From: an uncultured Vampirovibrio sp.
GTDB taxonomy: Bacteria; Cyanobacteriota; Vampirovibrionia; Gastranaerophilales; Gastranaerophilaceae
NCBI GenBank assembly: GCA_910578465.1
Contig: CAJTPW010000006.1
Span: forward strand, 1-64,000
Length of the DNA: 64,000 nt
Reading direction: 5' to 3'
The notes below the pieces were generated by a model. That model was not told the DNA's origin. It saw nothing but the letters and a program-made list of their open reading frames with translations, and did not search any database. The position numbers and the translations under genes were made by a program. Below, in pieces: positions 42,079 to 52,231 of this stretch (within the stretch, counting starts at the first letter, position 1; each line of letters starts with the position of its first letter).

Positions 42079-42962
42079 AGAAGGTTTTATCAAAAAAGCT
42101 TAAAGGGAATATGGTTGTTATGATAATCATTTTCATGCTCACTTTTCTTGTTTTTTGTATCTGCGCAATTGATGCGGGGCATACTGTTACAGCCCGATAC
42201 AAGGTTCAAAAGATAACGGAAACCCTTGCTCTTTATATGACATCTTATCTGAATTCAAAACCTGCGGAAGAAAGAACGGAAGCTGTGCTCGAACCGTTGA
42301 AAGAAAGGTTTGAAAGCCTTTATTCGGGTACTTTAAGCGGGTATTACAATTTTAAAATAACCGATATTAAATTAAAGAACGAAACTGTTGAGCCAAGGCT
42401 TAAAATAACTGTTGAAGCAAATATTCCGACGATTTTTTTAAAGTATGCAGGAATAGGGGTCATAAAAATCATGCAGGTTTCATATGCAAAGGCGCAAACC
42501 TCTGATATGACATTGATTGGTTCCGATACAAATTCTTATACCTTTGAATCGGACGATATAATCACCGATAAAAACGGAGATGATATAAATGTAAAATATG
42601 AAGGGGATTATTTTATTTTTGCAGGCATAAAGGGGCATGACGGCGAAATATTTTGGAGTGATTTAAGCTATGCCGCAGATGTTAAGAAAGAAATCACACT
42701 GACCCTTGAAGGAGATGAGGCATACAGTCTCGGTTGTGTCGGCAAAGATAAAGATGGCAGAGGATTTGATTTTTCAAAGTCGGATGATAAGACCATAGGT
42801 TTTATAAAGTATGTAAAAATCTATAAGGCAGATTGTTCCGATGATTTAACCCCGCCCGAGGATGTGCCTGACAGCGGGATAAAAGTGGGTGGAGAAACAT
42901 TTACGGCGCCCGAGGTTCGGGTTTTAAATTCGGTAAAATTAATTAAAAGAAGCGAATTTTAA
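42075..42962 (+). CDS. TadG-like pilus-associated protein
   Basis: The 295 aa protein begins KLKGNMVVMIIIFMLTFLVF and CICAIDAGHTVTARYKVQKI, the TadG/DUF2134-type N-terminus (basic patch, one membrane helix, D/A-x-x-x-x-AR-x-x-x-Q). A long extracytoplasmic beta-rich domain follows, with GDDINVKYEGDYFIFAGIKG and several Cys late on. Coupled to the TadE-like gene by a 4 bp overlap. No Tad ATPase or secretin gene is in the window, so the assembly machine must lie elsewhere. Confidence 0.65.
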   Translation: MKKVLSKKLKGNMVVMIIIFMLTFLVFCICAIDAGHTVTARYKVQKITETLALYMTSYLNSKPAEERTEAVLEPLKERFESLYSGTLSGYYNFKITDIKLKNETVEPRLKITVEANIPTIFLKYAGIGVIKIMQVSYAKAQTSDMTLIGSDTNSYTFESDDIITDKNGDDINVKYEGDYFIFAGIKGHDGEIFWSDLSYAADVKKEITLTLEGDEAYSLGCVGKDKDGRGFDFSKSDDKTIGFIKYVKIYKADCSDDLTPPEDVPDSGIKVGGETFTAPEVRVLNSVKLIKRSEF

Positions 42963-43026
42963 ACGGGAATTCAGGTTATTTTGATGTAAAATATATTTAA
43001 GATGTGATTTTTTTGGGGGGTATGTT

Positions 43027-45786
43027 ATGGAAACAAACAGTGATAATAAGCAAAATGCTGTATCAAAAACACTGTTATTGATTGACGGTCATGCCCTTGC
43101 ATTCAGAATGTTTTTTGCGCTTGAGCGCACGAATATGCAGACAACCGAACATACTCCGACTTGGGCAGTTTACGGGTTTTTTAAGGCAATCTTTGATCTT
43201 TTAAAACAAAATAACGGGCTCAATGATATAAAGCCCGATTCTATTGCCGTTGCTTTCGATGTTTCAAGAAAAACTTTTCGTCTTGAAAAATATGAAGGCT
43301 ACAAAGCAAACAGGGAAACTATGCCTGATAGCCTCCGTCCGCAGTTCGGGCTTATTATGGAAGGGTTAAATGCTCTAAATATTCCGATTTATACCAAAGA
43401 AGGGTTTGAAGGGGATGATATTATAGGAACCATTGCAAAAAGGGCAAGTGAACTTAAGCATAAAACCTATATCCTGACGGGTGATAAAGACAGTCTTCAA
43501 TTAATCGATAAAGAAGGAAGTGTCAGTGTCCTTATTCCAAGCAAGGGTGAACTTGTAACATACGACTGGGACAAAGTTTATGAAAAGCTTGGAGTTTTCC
43601 CGAATCAGGTAATAGATTACAAGGCGCTCTGCGGTGATACATCCGATAATATCCCGGGTGTTAAGGGAATTGGTCCAAAAACAGCCTGCAGTCTTTTAGA
43701 AGAGTATAAAACGCTGGAAAATATTTACGAGCATATTGATGATATTTCAAAAAAATCCGTTAAAGAAAAATTAATTGAAAATAAAGATACTGCCTATCTT
43801 TCGCAGTTTCTTGCAACCATTAAAAGAGATGTTGATATAGATTTTGATTTTGAAAATACCTGCCTTGAAATTGAAAAAAAAGGAGATGTTATCGCGTTTT
43901 TTAACAAGGTCCAATTTTTCAGCTTTGTAAAAAATATCGATATTTTATTAAAACCTTTTCTCTGCAAGGATGAAGACGGAAACATTTTACAACCCTCCGC
44001 TTCTTTAACTGCTCCCCCTCTGTCTTCGGGGGGAGAGGATGATGAAGCCATAGTAAAATTTAAAGAGGACAATTCTCCCGTGCAGGGAAGCCTTTTCGGG
44101 GTGCAGGATACAGGAGCTGTTCAGGGGAGTTTGTTTGGTGTGGTTCAAAATACAAATACTCCGCTTGAACTTAAAGAGGTTGATTTTAGTGAGTTTCAAG
44201 CCCAAATAAAGGGTGAAATTGCTTTTTTAATTAATTATAACAACGGAAGCGAAGTTCATTTTGCGGATGATAAAAATTTTTGCACATCTTCCTTGACTAA
44301 AGCGAAAGAAATCCTTGAAAACCCCGATGTGAAAAAAATTACTTATGATATTAAAGGTGCGCTTGAATGCGGGATAAAGATTCAAGGGGTGATTGATGAT
44401 GTTATGCTTTCAAGCTATGTGAAAGATTCATCAAGAAAGCATGATATTGCAAGCATTGTGCAAAATTATCTGCGCATTGTTCCTGATGCAGAAAATAAAA
44501 AAGAGCTTGCAGGGTATATTTACAGCCTTCATAAATATTATGAAGATACACTTTCTGTTATGGAAAAAAATCTTGTAAAAGATATTGAACTGCCTTTAAG
44601 TTATGTTCTTCATTCGATGGAAACCGAAGGGGTATGCCTTGATACAGCTTATTTAAAAGAATTATCAAAAGAAATTAACGGGAAAATTCTTGGCTTTGAA
44701 AAAGAAATTTACGAAGCTGCGGGAACCACATTTAATATAAATTCTCCAAAACAAGTAGGAGACGTACTTTTTAACGTTTTAAAAATTAAGCCCGGCAAGA
44801 AAAACAAGACAGGATATTCAACAAATGCCAAGATTTTGGAGGATCTGGCGCAAGAGCATAAAATTGCGAGTGATATTTTGGAGCACAGGACTTTAATGAA
44901 GCTTAAAACCACTTATGTGGATAATCTTCCAAAGCTTTTACACTCGGACAATAAGCTCCATACGCATTTTAACCAGATTGTTACAACAACGGGAAGGCTG
45001 TCAAGCTCTGATCCGAATTTGCAAAATATTCCGATAAGAACCGAATTTTCAAACAGGATAAGAGCTGCGTTTATTCCCTGTGATGAAAATCATTCAATTC
45101 TTGCTGCGGATTATTCCCAGATTGAACTTCGCCTTTTAGCGCATGTTTCGGAGGATGAAGCTCTTGTGAAGGCGTTTTGCGATGATGTTGACATTCATAC
45201 GGTTACTGCGGCAAAGATTTTTGATGTCTCTAGCGATGCGGTTACAAAAGAGATGAGAAGAAAAGCAAAGGCTGTAAATTTCGGGCTCATATACGGTCAA
45301 ACGCGCTACGGTCTGGCTTCTGCTCTTGGAATAACGCCATATGAAGCACAGGTTTTTATTGATAAATATTTTAAACAGTACCCGAAAATTAATACCTATA
45401 TTACAAACACACTTATACAGGCCCACGAGACGGGATATGTTGAAACAATATACGGAAGAAAGCGATATTTAGGGGAAGAATTAAATTCAAGGAATGCAAA
45501 AATCAGAGAATTTGCCGAGCGTGCTGCAGTGAATGCACCTTTACAGGGCTCTGCCGCAGATTTAATCAAAATGGCAATGAATGAGCTTTATAAGGCTTTA
45601 AATGAAAAAGGTCTGCCCGCAAAAATGCTTTTACAGGTGCACGATGAACTTGTGCTTGAAGTCAGAAATGATATGCTCGATGTTGTGAAAGAAACAGTGA
45701 TTGAAGCAATGGAGCTCGGGCAGCCGCTTCTTGTGCCTTTGAAGGCGGATGTGAAAATAGGGAAAACGTGGAAGGACAGTAAATAG
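43027..45786 (+). CDS. polA: DNA polymerase I
   Basis: The 919 aa protein has the 5' nuclease (residues 1-300; EGDDIIGTIAKRA, TGDKDSLQL, GDTSDNIPGVKGIGPKTA) and family A polymerase domains (DYSQIELRLLAH, KAVNFGLIYGQTRYG, QVHDELVLEV). The middle exonuclease-like domain (about 385-540) lacks the DxE metal pair (LINYNNGSE in its place), so proofreading is probably lost. A linker at about 325-380 carries two QGSLF motifs (353-357, 366-370) that resemble sliding-clamp binding motifs. GGGGGG lies 6 nt before ATG 43027. Confidence 0.95.
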   Translation: METNSDNKQNAVSKTLLLIDGHALAFRMFFALERTNMQTTEHTPTWAVYGFFKAIFDLLKQNNGLNDIKPDSIAVAFDVSRKTFRLEKYEGYKANRETMPDSLRPQFGLIMEGLNALNIPIYTKEGFEGDDIIGTIAKRASELKHKTYILTGDKDSLQLIDKEGSVSVLIPSKGELVTYDWDKVYEKLGVFPNQVIDYKALCGDTSDNIPGVKGIGPKTACSLLEEYKTLENIYEHIDDISKKSVKEKLIENKDTAYLSQFLATIKRDVDIDFDFENTCLEIEKKGDVIAFFNKVQFFSFVKNIDILLKPFLCKDEDGNILQPSASLTAPPLSSGGEDDEAIVKFKEDNSPVQGSLFGVQDTGAVQGSLFGVVQNTNTPLELKEVDFSEFQAQIKGEIAFLINYNNGSEVHFADDKNFCTSSLTKAKEILENPDVKKITYDIKGALECGIKIQGVIDDVMLSSYVKDSSRKHDIASIVQNYLRIVPDAENKKELAGYIYSLHKYYEDTLSVMEKNLVKDIELPLSYVLHSMETEGVCLDTAYLKELSKEINGKILGFEKEIYEAAGTTFNINSPKQVGDVLFNVLKIKPGKKNKTGYSTNAKILEDLAQEHKIASDILEHRTLMKLKTTYVDNLPKLLHSDNKLHTHFNQIVTTTGRLSSSDPNLQNIPIRTEFSNRIRAAFIPCDENHSILAADYSQIELRLLAHVSEDEALVKAFCDDVDIHTVTAAKIFDVSSDAVTKEMRRKAKAVNFGLIYGQTRYGLASALGITPYEAQVFIDKYFKQYPKINTYITNTLIQAHETGYVETIYGRKRYLGEELNSRNAKIREFAERAAVNAPLQGSAADLIKMAMNELYKALNEKGLPAKMLLQVHDELVLEVRNDMLDVVKETVIEAMELGQPLLVPLKADVKIGKTWKDSK
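44009..44037. repeat. Palindrome inside the polA linker
   Basis: CTCCCCC and GGGGGAG form a 7 bp G+C stem within linker codons of polA. It is another short palindrome within a reading frame, in a stretch that other DNA polymerases I lack. Confidence 0.45.
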
Positions 45787-46182
45787 ATGAAAAAGTTTTC
45801 GGCATTTGTTTTGTTTTTATTTCCTTTCTTCGCCTTTTCGTTTTGCGATTTATCTTTTCAGGGAGCCGCTTTTGCGGAATCTTATCTTGATGATTCAATT
45901 AAAAATTTTGGCGTTTCTGCAGATAATATGTACTTAACTTCCCTCTCTGTTTTAAACGAACTTAACTATGAAATTCTTGAAATGCAGTCTGCAAGCGGAT
46001 ATATTCTTTTTAGAACAGGTGCAAAAGATTATATTATGACAGTTTCAGCTACAACCCCCGTTACATCCGCGATAAAAATTATGCCTGCAAACAGTATATA
46101 TTCAACGGGTTCCACCGTTCAAAAAACAATTTTTGAAGCGCTTGAACTGAATAAATTAAACATATTGAAAAAGCAGGGGTGA
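45787..46182 (+). CDS. Small exported hypothetical protein
   Basis: The 131 aa protein starts right after the polA stop. A signal peptide (1-30: KKFSAFVLFLFPFFAFSFCD, then AAFAES) precedes a compact domain of helix and strands (LTSLSVLNELNYEILEMQS, GYILFRTGAKDYIMTVS). The pattern helix-strand-strand resembles small periplasmic domains fused to envelope proteins. Function unknown. The priA GTG start overlaps its stop by 4 bp, so it is in the same transcript. Confidence 0.65.
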   Translation: MKKFSAFVLFLFPFFAFSFCDLSFQGAAFAESYLDDSIKNFGVSADNMYLTSLSVLNELNYEILEMQSASGYILFRTGAKDYIMTVSATTPVTSAIKIMPANSIYSTGSTVQKTIFEALELNKLNILKKQG

Positions 46183-48278
46183 AACGGATGTCTGAAACCG
46201 AGAGCCTTGCTGTACAAAATGAATATAAATATGCTCTGTGCCTTGTAGATATAAAGGTTTTAGGGACAAGAACCTTCTCATATCTCATTCCTGACGAGAT
46301 GAAGGGGATAATAAAAATAGGTCAGCCCGTTACTGTGCCCTTCGGGAATGCAAGAGGCGGCGGACGGAAGATAAAGGCTTATATTGTAGGGTTTTCAAAT
46401 TATCTTGAAGCAGGTATCCGCGCTAAAAAGATTGATGAAATTCTCGATACCGAGCCAATGTTCAGCCTTGAATATCTGAAAATGCTTGAATGGGTTGCAA
46501 ATTATTATTTTTCAGACCTTCCGACCGTTTTAAAGACGGCCCTGCCCGAAAAATTTTTTCAAAAGAATTTAAAAAATTACAGAAAACCGAATAAGGAGCT
46601 GAAGGTTTTAAACACAAAAAAATCTTCAAAACAAAATACATTGTCGGCTGAGCAGCAAAAAGTTTATGATGATATTAAAAAAGTCGGGGCAAAAACCTCG
46701 CTTTTATATGGTATTACAGGCTCGGGCAAGACGGAAATTTATTTTAAACTTATTGAAGATACTATAAATGAAGGTAAAAACGTTCTTTTTCTGGCACCTG
46801 AAATTGCTCTTGTATCCCAGCTTACGGCTAGAACCATAAAACGTTTTGGGAAATCTGCCGTAGGTATTTGGCACAGTTCTATTTCAGAGGCCGAAAAATA
46901 TAAGGTTTGGCAAAAACTCAGAAACGATGAGATTAAAATCCTTTTTGGCGCCCGCTCTTCCGTGTTTGCGCCTGTTAAGAATTTAGGTTTGATTATAATC
47001 GATGAAGAAAACGATCCTGCATACAAGCAAACTATGCCAGCACCAAGATATTCTGCGATTGAGGTTGCAAAAAAACTGGCCGAACTCGGTGCGGATGCAA
47101 ATGGTGATGGCGGCGCAAAAATAATTTTAGGAAGCGCAACACCTGATATTAAAAGCTATTACGAGGCAAAAAATTCAAACTCCCTTTTTGTGTTGGATAA
47201 GAGATACAATAATGCGGAACTCCCAAAGGTAAAAATCGTTGATATGCGGATGGAGAGAGGGTTTGGAAATAACGGAATATTTTCAAAATATCTGGTTGAT
47301 GAAGTGAAAAAGACCGTTGGAAACGGCAATCAGGTTATTTTGCTCATAAACAGACGCGGTTTTTCAAGCTATACACAGTGTATGAGCTGTTCTGCCGTGA
47401 TAGAATGTCCAAAATGTGCAATACCATTGATTTACCACTCTGCAACAGGATCTCATCGTTGTCATTACTGTAATTATGAAATTAAAAATTTAACAACCTG
47501 CCCCGAATGTAAAGAAGAAGGCACTTTAGAGAATTTTGGCACGGGAACCCAGAGAGTGGAAGAGATTGCAGGAAAAATTTTCTCTGATTTTAAAATTCAA
47601 AGGCTTGATTCCGATGTGCTTTCAAAGAAAAACGAACATTTTGAAATCTTGGAAGCTTTTAATAACGGTGAAATCGATATTTTAATCGGCACACAAATGA
47701 TTGCAAAAGGTCTTGATAACCCGAATGTAACGCTTGTGGGCGTTATAAATGCTGATTTAAGTTTTAACCTGCCTGATTTTAGGAGTTCTGAAAGAGGGTT
47801 TTCTCTTCTCTGTCAGGTTGCGGGGCGCTCCGGCCGTGGAAAAGACGAGGGCAAGGTAATTTTTCAAACGTTTAACAATTCTAATATTTTTCTTGATAAA
47901 GCGCGCGAACAAGATTATGAGAGTTTTTTTGAAAATGAAATTGAAGTCAGAGAAGCCTTTGATTATCCGCCTTTTGCCAAAATTATAAGGATAATTCTAA
48001 GCTCCGACAACAATTTCAGAGCGGAAAAATCCGCAATGGAAATAGCAATGCGTCTTAAAGATTGGATTGAAAAGATGTCATTGACAGAAAGGCTCATTGT
48101 TATGGGGCCTGCGCCCTGTGTTCTTGAAAAAATCAGAGGCGAATACAGATTTAATTTAATTGTGAAAAACAAACTTGATGAAAAAGGACACAACATCATC
48201 CTCTCATTTTTAAGGAAAGTAATTTTGCCTGCTGATATTAAAATGGTTGTGGATGTTGATCCTATGGATATTTTATAA
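46179..48278 (+). CDS. priA: Primosomal protein N' (PriA helicase)
   Basis: Restarts stalled forks by loading the replisome. The 699 aa protein has an N-terminal DNA-binding domain (FSYLIPDEMKGIIKIGQPVT, VPFGNARGG), Walker A YGITGSGKTE and Walker B IIIDEEND, where the family's DEEH is DEEN. An eight-Cys zinc region follows (CMSCSAVIECPKC, HRCHYCNYE, CPECK), and helicase motifs V and VI (GTQMIAKGLDNPNVTLVG; QVAGRSGRG). Start may be GTG 46179 or ATG 46188. Confidence 0.93.
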   Translation: MKRMSETESLAVQNEYKYALCLVDIKVLGTRTFSYLIPDEMKGIIKIGQPVTVPFGNARGGGRKIKAYIVGFSNYLEAGIRAKKIDEILDTEPMFSLEYLKMLEWVANYYFSDLPTVLKTALPEKFFQKNLKNYRKPNKELKVLNTKKSSKQNTLSAEQQKVYDDIKKVGAKTSLLYGITGSGKTEIYFKLIEDTINEGKNVLFLAPEIALVSQLTARTIKRFGKSAVGIWHSSISEAEKYKVWQKLRNDEIKILFGARSSVFAPVKNLGLIIIDEENDPAYKQTMPAPRYSAIEVAKKLAELGADANGDGGAKIILGSATPDIKSYYEAKNSNSLFVLDKRYNNAELPKVKIVDMRMERGFGNNGIFSKYLVDEVKKTVGNGNQVILLINRRGFSSYTQCMSCSAVIECPKCAIPLIYHSATGSHRCHYCNYEIKNLTTCPECKEEGTLENFGTGTQRVEEIAGKIFSDFKIQRLDSDVLSKKNEHFEILEAFNNGEIDILIGTQMIAKGLDNPNVTLVGVINADLSFNLPDFRSSERGFSLLCQVAGRSGRGKDEGKVIFQTFNNSNIFLDKAREQDYESFFENEIEVREAFDYPPFAKIIRIILSSDNNFRAEKSAMEIAMRLKDWIEKMSLTERLIVMGPAPCVLEKIRGEYRFNLIVKNKLDEKGHNIILSFLRKVILPADIKMVVDVDPMDIL

Positions 48279-48279
48279 G

Positions 48280-51200
48280 ATGTTAATTAAAGGACACCTG
48301 AAATCAAATAAGACAGATATTTTGGTACAAGAATACGCAAAACTTTTAAACGGGGGTGCTGTTTCGGGTGAAATTCTTGTAATTGTCCAAAATTTTAAAA
48401 AGAGAGCAGAATTTATCGAGAAAACAAAGGCGCTTTTAAAGCTTGATGCCCTTACGAGCTTTAATGTTTATACGTTCTTCGGGCTTGTCTATAACAGCAT
48501 TTTGGATAATTGGGTCATTATTGAAAATAAAATAAAGAATAATAATGCAAAGATTTCGCCGAATTTATCCGGTTTGGAGGTGAGCCAGTATATTTTTAGA
48601 AAAGCGATTGATGAAGTGCAATTCAGGGGGTATAATTCCAAAGGAAACCTGCTGCACCAGCTTTTAAGGCGGTATTCCCTTTGTGTTTTAAACGCACTTA
48701 CGGCCGATGAAATCAAAGAAAAGGCGAAGATTCTATCCGACCCTTTTTATTCGGATATTAAAAATGCGCTCAATTTATATAAACTTAAAACCCTTAATCT
48801 GCGGGCTTTTGATTATCTTCGTCAAACGGATATTTTTAAATTTGTATATGAAAATACCGTAAATCCTTATAAATACGTGATTTTGGATGACGCGGATGAA
48901 ATTACTCCTGCTTTGTTTGAATATTTAAAGTTTATAAAAAAGGATGTTAACGAGTTTTTTATTGCTTTTGATGAATTCGGCTGTACAAGAAAAGGATTTT
49001 TAGGGGCGCTTGAATTTGATTTTGAACGCTTTTTAGATGAAACACCCGTTTTTGTGACGGCGGATGATGTCAAAACCAAAAAAGGGGATGAGATTTTTCA
49101 TTCGGTTAAAAAGGGCGAATCTGTTTTAATTGAAAATTCGACCAAACAAAGCTTTATAAGGCAGGATGAAATGATAACGGAGACGGTAAGGCGCATAAAC
49201 GAGCTTTTATCGGACCCGAAAAACAAGCTTAAACCATCTGATATCGCAATTGTGACACCAAATATTGACGATTATCTAAAGTTTCAATTGGAAAAAATCA
49301 AGGCACCTGTTCAATATCTTTCAGGGAGTGAAAAACTGTCTAAAAACCCGTATATTGCAGCACTTTTAGAGATTTTAAAGGTTTTAAACAACAAAAATTT
49401 GAAAATTTCTCCATATATTTTTAGGGGAATTTTAGCAAAGATTTTAGGAGTTGATTTTAACCTTGTTTTAAAAATTTCCGATAATTATGAAGTTTTTGAC
49501 AGTGACGTTTTTGAGTGTTTGATGAATTTTTCTGACAACGAAAAAATCAGCCGTTTTGTTGAACTGTGCAAAGAAATCTCGGGGCAAAAACTTTCTTTTC
49601 AATTGTTTGCTCTTGCAAAAGAATATGTCGGGATGAAGCCTGAAAATAAGCCTTTAATCTATAAAATAAATCAGCTGTTAAAGCAGGTGAGAGATTTTGA
49701 AGAGATATTTAACGCGGAAGGACTTAACGGTTTTTCAAATGAGGAAAATAACTCTGAAGCTTCTTTTGATACAGAGGTTTCAAACAGAGAATTAATTCTT
49801 CAGCTTGAAAATACAATAGTATCGGAAAATCCGCTTTCGGGAGCGAGTGTGGATGAAGACTCGGTTGTTGTATCAACGGCACAAAAACTTATAGATAACG
49901 CCGTAAGTTCAAAATACACGTTTTTATTGGATACAACAAGTTCAAACTGGACAAAGCAAGATATAGGCCCGCTTTATAATGCATGGGTTTTTCAAAAAAG
50001 CTGGAAGAAAAAAAGTTTTGAGCTTGAAGACAATATAAACTGTGCGCTTGATAAAACGGCAAGACTTATAAGGAAAATTTATCTTTTAAATGATGGTGAA
50101 ATCTTTATATATTCAAGTATTTATGATTTTCTCGGGGCTGAAAATTTTAAGGGAATAAATCATTTCTTTATAGAAAAGCCTGCTATGGAGGCGGAATTAT
50201 CCGAAAATGCAGCCTCAAATTCGCTTTTAGCGCCCAAAAAAGAGTTTAAAATTATCCCAAGGCCTGATCAGGCCCCCGTTTTAGAATATCAAGGCGGCAA
50301 AATGGCAGTAAGCGCTGTTGCAGGGGCAGGAAAAACCACCATAATGCTTGCGCTTATTTTAAAGCTGCTGAATGAAAATGTGCCGAGCGAAAATATTTTT
50401 GTCCTCACCTTTATGGAATCTGCCGCAAGGAATTTCAAGGAGAGAATTAAGGAAAATTTTCCGCACCTTGTTGAGCTGCCGCATATTTCAACAATCCATG
50501 GCCTTGCACTCAGAATTTTAAGGGAAAATAATAACCACACGAAGCTTAATTTGGATGTGGATTTTGAAATTCTGGACGAGATTAAGCGCGGGCAAATTAT
50601 ACGGGATATTATAAGCACACTCGGGCTTGATTTATCAAAGGCAGAGCTTTATGAGCGGGCGATTTCGGCCTATAAAAACCAGAAGCACAGGCAGCCTGAT
50701 AAACTCTCTCCACTTTTTAAACGCATATTTGAAACATACAAAACAACCCTTTTAAGTTCAAACTATATTGATTATGATGATCTTCTGGCGCTATCTTTAA
50801 CGCTTTTAAGGAGCGATAAGGGGGTTAGGGAATATTACCAAAATCTGATGAAATTTGTGATAGAGGACGAAGCACAGGATTCAAGCGAGATTCAGCAGGA
50901 ATTGATTAAAATTTTATCTTCAAAGAACGGAAACTTAATTCGCTGTGGGGATGTTAATCAGGCAATTACAACTACCTTTTCAAATGCCGATGTGAAAGGA
51001 TTTAAAAAGTTTATTGAAGAAAATTTGAATGTTAAAATGGACCATTCAAACAGAAATGCTACAGGAATAATTGATTTTTCCAATCTGCTTATAAAATACG
51101 GTGAAAAAACGGCTCCGGGGGCGTTTTTACCCGTTGAAACAAAGCCTGTCAAAGGGAAAAACATCGAAGATAAAAACAGTGTTGAAGAATACATTTTTGA

Positions 51201-52227
51201 AAAAGAGAGTGATGAAAAGAGTTTTATATTAAATAAGATAAATGAAATAAGGGAATTTGATACAAAGCGTTGTGAAAACGGAAGCGCAGGTTTGAATTTG
51301 GGAGGTAAAAATTCAAGTATTGCAATACTTTTAAGGAGCAATAAGGGAGTTTTGGACTGGAGTAATTTCTTTTTTGAAAATTCGACTTTTGATTTTGCGA
51401 CAAACTCTGAAACTTTGGATTTAAACCCTGTATTTAAAACGGTTTTAGCCGTATTAAATTTCATAAACAACCCTTTAAACAACACTGTTGTGAAAAATTG
51501 TGCCAAAGTCCTTATGGAGCTGGGTTTTTATAGAGATGACACAGAGGTTTTGAATTTTCTTGATACCTTAAATATCCCCTTTATTCTTGGAAATAACGAA
51601 TATTTCAGCATATTTTGGGATTTAAAATATTTTATCGGGATGTGGAATTTACCTGTATATGAGATTGCATATAAGGTTGGGGAGTTTTATTTTGCGAAAG
51701 AAAATTTGAAAAATGACGGGACTTCAGGACAGCAGGCAAATATTTCGCTTGTTTCGGGGATTGTATCAAAAGTGTTCGGTGTGAATAAAACATTTGAAGA
51801 TACCGTGAAAAAATTAAATGATATGGCAAAAAAGGCGAACAGAACAGGGATTAAACTTATATCCGACGCTGAAAGTAACAATAGCAGCGCCATTCGAATT
51901 TTAACCCTTCATAAATCCAAGGGAGATGAATTTGATTATGTATTTATTCCTGAAATGTACACGGATAATCTTACTTTTGATATTAACGATATTAAGCTTA
52001 AAGAAAATTCAAAATTTATTGAAAGTGTGAAAACGGAGCCTAAAAATGAAGAGGAGCTTAAAAAGGAGATAATGGAAGAAAACCTCAGGCTGGCTTATGT
52101 CGGGGTGACACGTGCAAAAAGAAAACTGTATCTTTCATCTGCAAGGGAATATAAAATTTATAACAAAGTAAGAGAAAAGGCCCCTAACGGCATGTTTGAC
52201 ATTACAAAAAATGGGGTGACAGGGTAA
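48280..52227 (+). CDS. Large SF1 helicase with degenerate and active modules (AddA/AddB-like)
   Basis: From ATG 48280, next to the priA stop, it is 1315 aa. The C-terminal half is a full UvrD/AddA-type helicase: AVAGAGKTT near residue 680, TFMESAARNFKERI, STIHGLALRIL, VIEDEAQDSSEIQ, RCGDVNQAIT, TLHKSKGDEFDYVFIPE and RLAYVGVTRAKRKLYLS. The N-terminal half looks like a second, decayed SF1 module: GHLKSNKT in place of Walker A, VYTFFGLVYN like motif Ib, and ILDDADEI. A PD-(D/E)XK nuclease gene follows 4 bp later. Together they suggest a RecBCD/AddAB-type double-strand-break resection machine in a new split. Confidence 0.8.
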   Translation: MLIKGHLKSNKTDILVQEYAKLLNGGAVSGEILVIVQNFKKRAEFIEKTKALLKLDALTSFNVYTFFGLVYNSILDNWVIIENKIKNNNAKISPNLSGLEVSQYIFRKAIDEVQFRGYNSKGNLLHQLLRRYSLCVLNALTADEIKEKAKILSDPFYSDIKNALNLYKLKTLNLRAFDYLRQTDIFKFVYENTVNPYKYVILDDADEITPALFEYLKFIKKDVNEFFIAFDEFGCTRKGFLGALEFDFERFLDETPVFVTADDVKTKKGDEIFHSVKKGESVLIENSTKQSFIRQDEMITETVRRINELLSDPKNKLKPSDIAIVTPNIDDYLKFQLEKIKAPVQYLSGSEKLSKNPYIAALLEILKVLNNKNLKISPYIFRGILAKILGVDFNLVLKISDNYEVFDSDVFECLMNFSDNEKISRFVELCKEISGQKLSFQLFALAKEYVGMKPENKPLIYKINQLLKQVRDFEEIFNAEGLNGFSNEENNSEASFDTEVSNRELILQLENTIVSENPLSGASVDEDSVVVSTAQKLIDNAVSSKYTFLLDTTSSNWTKQDIGPLYNAWVFQKSWKKKSFELEDNINCALDKTARLIRKIYLLNDGEIFIYSSIYDFLGAENFKGINHFFIEKPAMEAELSENAASNSLLAPKKEFKIIPRPDQAPVLEYQGGKMAVSAVAGAGKTTIMLALILKLLNENVPSENIFVLTFMESAARNFKERIKENFPHLVELPHISTIHGLALRILRENNNHTKLNLDVDFEILDEIKRGQIIRDIISTLGLDLSKAELYERAISAYKNQKHRQPDKLSPLFKRIFETYKTTLLSSNYIDYDDLLALSLTLLRSDKGVREYYQNLMKFVIEDEAQDSSEIQQELIKILSSKNGNLIRCGDVNQAITTTFSNADVKGFKKFIEENLNVKMDHSNRNATGIIDFSNLLIKYGEKTAPGAFLPVETKPVKGKNIEDKNSVEEYIFEKESDEKSFILNKINEIREFDTKRCENGSAGLNLGGKNSSIAILLRSNKGVLDWSNFFFENSTFDFATNSETLDLNPVFKTVLAVLNFINNPLNNTVVKNCAKVLMELGFYRDDTEVLNFLDTLNIPFILGNNEYFSIFWDLKYFIGMWNLPVYEIAYKVGEFYFAKENLKNDGTSGQQANISLVSGIVSKVFGVNKTFEDTVKKLNDMAKKANRTGIKLISDAESNNSSAIRILTLHKSKGDEFDYVFIPEMYTDNLTFDINDIKLKENSKFIESVKTEPKNEEELKKEIMEENLRLAYVGVTRAKRKLYLSSAREYKIYNKVREKAPNGMFDITKNGVTG

Positions 52228-52231
52228 AAAT

